This document shows positions 59,297 to 64,000 of a DNA stretch of 64,000 bases, piece after piece (position 1 is the stretch's first letter; every line of letters starts with the position of its first letter). A model generated the notes under the pieces. That model saw only the letters and a program-made list of their open reading frames with translations. It was not told where the DNA came from and searched no databases. The position numbers and the translations under genes are program-made. The stretch covers positions 70,703,319 to 70,767,318 of the forward strand of contig CP136069.1 in assembly GCA_032622095.1 (NCBI GenBank), read 5' to 3'. Origin of the DNA: Siphonodentalium dalli. Lineage: Eukaryota; Mollusca; Scaphopoda; Gadilida; Siphonodentaliidae.

Positions 59297-59492
59297 GTCA
59301 CCCCCGTCATGGCTTGTTTCTTTGTGACAGTGTCAACGACCAGTAAAATTGCATTATGTTGCTTGCAGTAATCCTGTGCGTGAGCATATACATAACTGGT
59401 TTGGGGGGCACTGTTGAGTGACCCTAATTCCGCAATACAGCCCGTATTAGAAACATACGTGAATTGCGGATTGTAGGAAGTGCAGGTTGCAG
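59297..59492 (-). CDS. CTLD exon, first half (CTLD-a)
   Basis: From TTTTCCAG|CTGCAACC to GTGAC|GTAAGT, 196 bp, phase 1 in, phase 2 out. The 64 residues begin ATCTSYNPQFTYVSNTGC and contain HAQDYCKQHNAILLVVDT and KKQAMTGV: N-terminal Cys residues, the helix AxxYC and the following strand of a CTLD. Joining phase 2 to exon 57460-57692 restores an uninterrupted domain of about 142 residues, normal for the family. The exon entry in phase 1 implies more gene upstream, beyond this exon, possibly outside the window. Confidence 0.8.
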
Positions 59493-60029
59493 CTGGAAAA
59501 GATCAACATATATTTACACTCGCGCTGTGGAAGTTGAAATCAGAACGTTGGTTGGTTGCAATTACGTCACGAGACGTCGTGCGTGAGCACCAACTTGCTT
59601 GTATGAATGCAACTTGCAACCCGCTATCAGAATATCGTAGTAATTGTAAATGAGCGGTAAATATTCTTGTACTATTGGTGTTGATTTTGTTGCGTTCCAT
59701 GCATTATTGATGCAAGTTGCAAGGTAACTCATGCCCACGATTATGTTATAGAAGAGTAACGGGGCGGGAATCTGTCCAAAATAGCATCAACCCGACCGAT
59801 ACCCCAAGCTGTTGAAACGCGAATACCATGCAACTTAATAATTCACAACCTATATGTACATGTAGCCTTATTGCATCTCCTATCTATTGAGAATGTGCGA
59901 ATTATAATTAAGCCAGAATAAGCTGTCAATTCACGGAATGCTGTAAACCATTTTAATGTCATTTAATTAGACATTAAGATTATTTCTCAATAACCTAAAT
60001 ATCTGTATTACTTTCCGCTACATCCCGTC
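59493..60029. other. Gap: no gene recognised
   Basis: AT-rich DNA upstream of the first CTLD exon. No second lectin exon seen before the LINE. Confidence 0.4.
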
Positions 60030-60238
60030 AACCAATTAAAGGGAGCGTGTACATGTACATGCATCCTCCTACTATTCTGAACAACAGATAAGCAATAACA
60101 TAATTAAAATGAGTCAAGACTGAAAGTAAGATACATTCGCGTACACAAATAACCACGTATAACAACCTGGTAGTTATAAAGCGAATAAGGCGCCCCATTC
60201 GTGAATGTTCCACGAAGTTTGAACGAAAAAATCATTAT
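60030..60238 (+). repeat. ~208-bp direct repeat, left copy
   Basis: From AACCAATTAAAGGGAGCG to AACGAAAAAATCATTAT. About 13 differences from 63385-63592, roughly 94% identity by eye. It ends exactly at the 3' tail of the intervening LINE. Confidence 0.95.
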
Positions 60239-63200
60239 ATATATATATCTTTATTGTCCTCCATAATTGAAGAGTTTAACAAATGGTATATACATAATAC
60301 AGTATCAAAGGTAGCCAAACATTTTGGTCAACATGACATTTAACAAATGATAGTATGTACACAGAATGACACAAGTGCCACCAAGACATGGTATACAAGT
60401 TGGGTCAAACTAGAGAGTAACCTTACCCACAGGCAGATATACATTCAGACATACAATCGGACATACCGACACTCGGACATAATATGCAGGCATGCAGACA
60501 AACACAGCCACGCAAACATAACTTTCAGTCTAAACATATTTACATTATGCGGATAAAATCCGAAAGGTACACAGGATAAATGCTTAGACTCGCATTTTCT
60601 AATTTACTGGCGGCAAACTGTTATACTTGGAATGTTATTTAAACGTTAGTATTGTGTCGATAACTGCTCATATACAATTAATATATGACAAAGCATAATT
60701 ACATGGAGTATAAAGGTGCACACATGAGCGAATGTACGTCGTATGTTGTTACATTCACACCGGTAACATCATATCCGCATGGGTGAGTGCAGTTTGCTTA
60801 AAACGATACACAAACTCCAACGATCGTTGGAGTCTGAGTATGGTTCCAATCAGACTGGCTCCTGATATGCCATTGTGGATTTTCGTTAAAACGTTTGGTG
60901 ATTACTCAGAATGAAGACTTGACAGCATCCTGTGTGATAACCATAATATGTGGGTATGGTGAACTATAAATGATACGAACAACATAGGGTCATCAATGAA
61001 AGCAAATATTTCAGAGGGAAGTTTTGTAAGGTGAATCATAACAAGTTCATCATCGTCAAGCTCGTCCACCCAAAGATAGAACAGCAATCCAAATGTGTCA
61101 ATCAATTGGTACCACATGTCATTACGACGAGAGCACAATATATGGTGAGTGCAATAAATCATAACGTGTATTACCACGTCGTCATATTCCAAGTGACATA
61201 ACGCACAAGTACCCTGGTGTTTGGTAGCAGTGGTCGCAATAAGTTGGGCAACGGTGAAAAATTCTCTCTTCCGCTCTGGATATTGCCGACAGCAACGCCA
61301 AAGTATGGACATCTGTAAATGACTTTGGATTTGATAGTGTTGGGTCGTTTTGAACATTTTGCGTCCAGTCGATATCGCGTTTACTGTTGACATCCGTTTT
61401 GATCAGTCGGTTCCACTCTGGGCGGATTGGACACGTACCGACTATTGCGAATTGCTGAAGATATTGGTTCAAGTTATGAGAAATAAGAATGCGTTCAATG
61501 TCAGCAAAGTATGAATGAGGATTAGTATATTGCCGAGAAAGGTGCATGTGAAGTCTTGATACACAAATTTCCTTGCATACCTTGGAAGGCGATATTCGAC
61601 AAAGGCTACCAAACAAACTGAGTTTTCGTGCATCTATAAAAGATGAAATAGGACCAAGGCCCATGAGACCTAGGGCAATATCGGTTCTCGCCCTTACAGG
61701 CAGCCCTTGAATGCGTTTCAAGCAAAATCGATGGATTTTCTCGAGCGAGGTAGTGTCCGACACAGACATGCCACACAGAAATTCTGAACCATATAATCCT
61801 TTTGGTAGCACCATCGTTTTGTATATGATGGCACAACTCAACGGAGTGATCCCTCCGCCATAAAGTCCACCATTACTTAAGAGGAAAAAAAGTTGACCTG
61901 ATTTTGTCTACAATGACTTCAACAAATTCTTTGACAAAGCTGTGCTTGTTTACTTGTATGTCCAACTGAGTGATTTCGTCTGTTTTGGACACGGTACTTC
62001 CAGCGACAGTCCATCGTCTACTTGTGCTGCAGCTTTGGCGAGACGTTTCGTTAAAAACGATGACCTAACATTTGTTAGGATTATACACGAAGCGCCACGT
62101 TTGACTATACGATGTGCATATATCGCATAAACGTTGTAAGCCGTAACTTGAGAGGGACAACAGTGTCATATCATCAGCTTGTGCTGGAGACGAGCAGTTG
62201 GAGGATAAAAGTCGAAATCCAAAGTTTGAAGCTTCAAGTTCATACAAGAGACCATATATGTACATCATATAGAACAAAGGGGATAAAATAACCCCTTGCC
62301 TTGCTCCTTGTTTTATTGAAATTGACTTAGACAGAATGTGTGTATGTTTGACTACACATGAAATATTACTCAGAAACTCTCTTAGGAGGAGCCAAATTTT
62401 GCCTTGGAATCCACGAAGGTGTAGCTTCAACAATAAGCCATTTATACATACTGTGTCAAATGCCGTATGCATATCCAAGAAGCATGCGAATAGTTTAGAC
62501 TGTTGTTCTTTCGTGAAGTTCACGCGTTCGTGCAAAACATATGACGACATAAGACAACTGACATTTTTCTGAAAACCGTTTTGAAGGGGATGAACTTTAA
62601 TTAGATTTGGCGTGTTGCGTTCCATGCGAAACAACATTATTTTTTCTAGTGTCGTATACAGCACTGGTAGAAGAGTAATTGCCCTGTAGCTATCGAATTT
62701 AGTTTTTGGCTTATCACCACCCTTGTACAGAGAAACTACCAGGCCAGATTTTGCCATAGCAAGTATATGTTGTAACTCTAACATTTTGCTCAAGACGAAC
62801 GCTAACCGTTCTTGTAACGACTCGCCTCCATACACAATGTGCTCGTAACATATCATGTCCGACCAGGAGCTTTCCCCATATTCATTGACTTGAGAATTTC
62901 ATTCAGCTCCTGAATAAAAATAGGATATAGCATATGTTTATCTAGTGGGGTAGATACACCATGTGTGTGTATGCTAGATGCAATGTCTTCAACTGAACTA
63001 TTGACATAATCATAATGATGATGATCGAATGCGTCCGACTCAAGTTGGCAATACAATCGTTCATAATAATCAGCCCACGCAGTTGTGATTTCTTCAGGAT
63101 TACGGAGCGTAACATTGTCAACCTCGAAAAAGTTATTATTAGTTGCCCTAGTTCTAGATTTGTTTTGATTAAATAACCGAAAAAAGTGCTCTTGGTTGAT

Positions 63201-63384
63201 TTCCGCAGCATGGTCAACATGGTCGTTTTGGCTCGATAAGAATTTGTAGTTGCTATGTCGTAGTTCCCTGCGGAACGCACACTTCGCTGCTTTATAGTAT
63301 ACATATATGAAAGATGAGCCCGACCTCGTGGGCGACCTTCACTGTTCCATATACGTTTGAAGTTACGCATTTGACTATGAAGTT
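60239..63384 (-). mobile_element. Third-lineage non-LTR retrotransposon, 5'-truncated, several lesions
   Basis: Minus strand. The 3' end is GGACAATAAAGATATATATA at 60239-60260 with an (AT)n tail. The body encodes an RT polyprotein without the endonuclease part: it starts near MRNFKRIWNSEGRPRGRAHL at 63370, i.e. within the linker before the RT. It is flanked exactly by the ~208-bp direct repeats. Clade not assigned. Confidence 0.8.
60902..63370 (-). pseudogene. RT polyprotein of the 60-63 kb LINE
   Basis: Frames 63370-62942, 63056-62853, 62856-62065, 61841-61182 and 61393-60902 follow in order. Visible: ADYYERLYCQLESDAF, MNMGKAPG, FDSYRAITLLPVLYTTLEK, FLDMHTAFDTV, IKQGARQGVILSPLFYMMYI, the catalytic AQADDMTLLS, and a C-terminal CALCHLEYDDVV with HVMIYC (zinc-knuckle-like). 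The usual PQG of other LINEs is RQG here, as in some other RT lineages. An in-frame stop follows NPNKC near 62065 and there are at least three frameshifts, so the copy is inactive. Confidence 0.8.
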
Positions 63385-63592
63385 AACCAATTAAAGGAGA
63401 GTGTACATGTACATGCATCCCCCTACTATTCTAAACAACAGATACGCAATAACATAATTAAAATGAGTCAAGACTGAGAGTAAGATACATTCGCGTTCAC
63501 AAATAACCACATATAACAATCTTGTAGTTATAAAGAAAATAAGGCGCCCCATTCGTGAATGTTCCACGAAGTTTGAACGAAAAAATCATTAT
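63385..63592 (+). repeat. ~208-bp direct repeat, right copy
   Basis: Matches 60030-60238 end to end. It begins immediately after the truncated 5' end of the LINE. Confidence 0.95.
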
Positions 63593-63705
63593 CCCTTGTA
63601 ACCAATGTATGATATAGTACTATAACAACAACTCTTTACCCTCACAATATGAGATATATATTCGAATTATGAAAAAAGTGGTTTCAAAAAGAACTATTTT
63701 CATGT

Positions 63706-64000
63706 GGGCCGATAGACAGTTTGACAGGAAATATAAAAAAAAATACACTGCCTATACCTATGAACCCATCTACGGTATGTGCTCAGTCTACCAAATGAAA
63801 TCATAACTCTTATCTGCGAGAAAATAAATAAAACATTTTTCATTTCATGCCAAAAAAACTAAAATATTCAATGATAATTTTTTATTTATTTTCTCGCAGA
63901 CAGTCATAATTTCAGATGATAGACTGAGCGCATACCCTAGATTAGGTTCATGGTCTAGATAATGCAGTGTGCTTTTTAAATATTTTCTGTCTATCGACCT
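63706..64000. mobile_element. ~295-bp palindromic MITE at window end
   Basis: GGGCCGATAGACAG at the left is mirrored by CTGTCTATCGACCT, the last bases of the window. The arms also pair through GGTATGTGCTCAGTCTA/TAGACTGAGCGCATACC and CTGCGAGAAAATAAATAAAA/TTTATTTATTTTCTCGCAG. The right end may extend past the window. Confidence 0.8.

Overview
The window looks like gene-poor, AT-rich, intron-type genomic DNA from a marine invertebrate, most likely a mollusc or another lophotrochozoan. There are no operons, ribosome-binding sites or closely packed ORFs. Instead there are short exons with consensus splice sites, non-LTR retrotransposons of animal type, a decayed Polinton/adintovirus-like element, many small inverted-repeat transposons and minisatellites. 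The species call is an inference from element types and general sequence character.

Region by region: 1-3350 holds the remains of a Polinton/Maverick (adintovirus-like) element: packaging ATPase, a C2H2/charged accessory protein and a protein-primed DNA polymerase B that has lost its catalytic core. All are frameshifted or internally deleted. From about 6.7 to 59.5 kb the minus strand carries seven short exon candidates encoding half-domains of C-type lectin-like domains (CTLDs). Six alternate first half/second half with compatible phases, so they could belong to one or more large, multi-CTLD secreted or membrane proteins. The seventh position, at 14.3-18.7 kb, is a first-half exon in up to four tandem copies, three of them degraded.

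The long introns are filled with repeats: a 5-kb foldback structure whose arms contain a ~165-bp satellite (9.08-14.13 kb); a tandem 1.09-kb duplication with a ~276-bp palindrome (24.8-26.8 kb); a 1.9-kb TA-flanked element with 27-bp terminal inverted repeats and an internal 218-bp near-perfect palindrome (27.2-29.1 kb); several 0.14-0.5-kb MITEs; and a MULE-like element whose terminal repeats are minisatellite arrays (56.04-57.16 kb).

Four non-LTR retrotransposon copies are present: one nearly intact (47.0-50.5 kb, a single frameshift between endonuclease and RT), one degraded (51.2-53.7 kb), a 3'-terminal scrap head-to-head with it (53.8-54.1 kb, plus strand), and a 5'-truncated copy at 60.2-63.4 kb flanked by two ~208-bp direct repeats. 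A weak Gag-like remnant lies at 20.9-21.25 kb.

The only host gene content I can support is the CTLD exon series. Everything else is mobile or repetitive DNA that has expanded its introns. No rRNA, true tRNA, CRISPR array or prokaryotic feature was seen.
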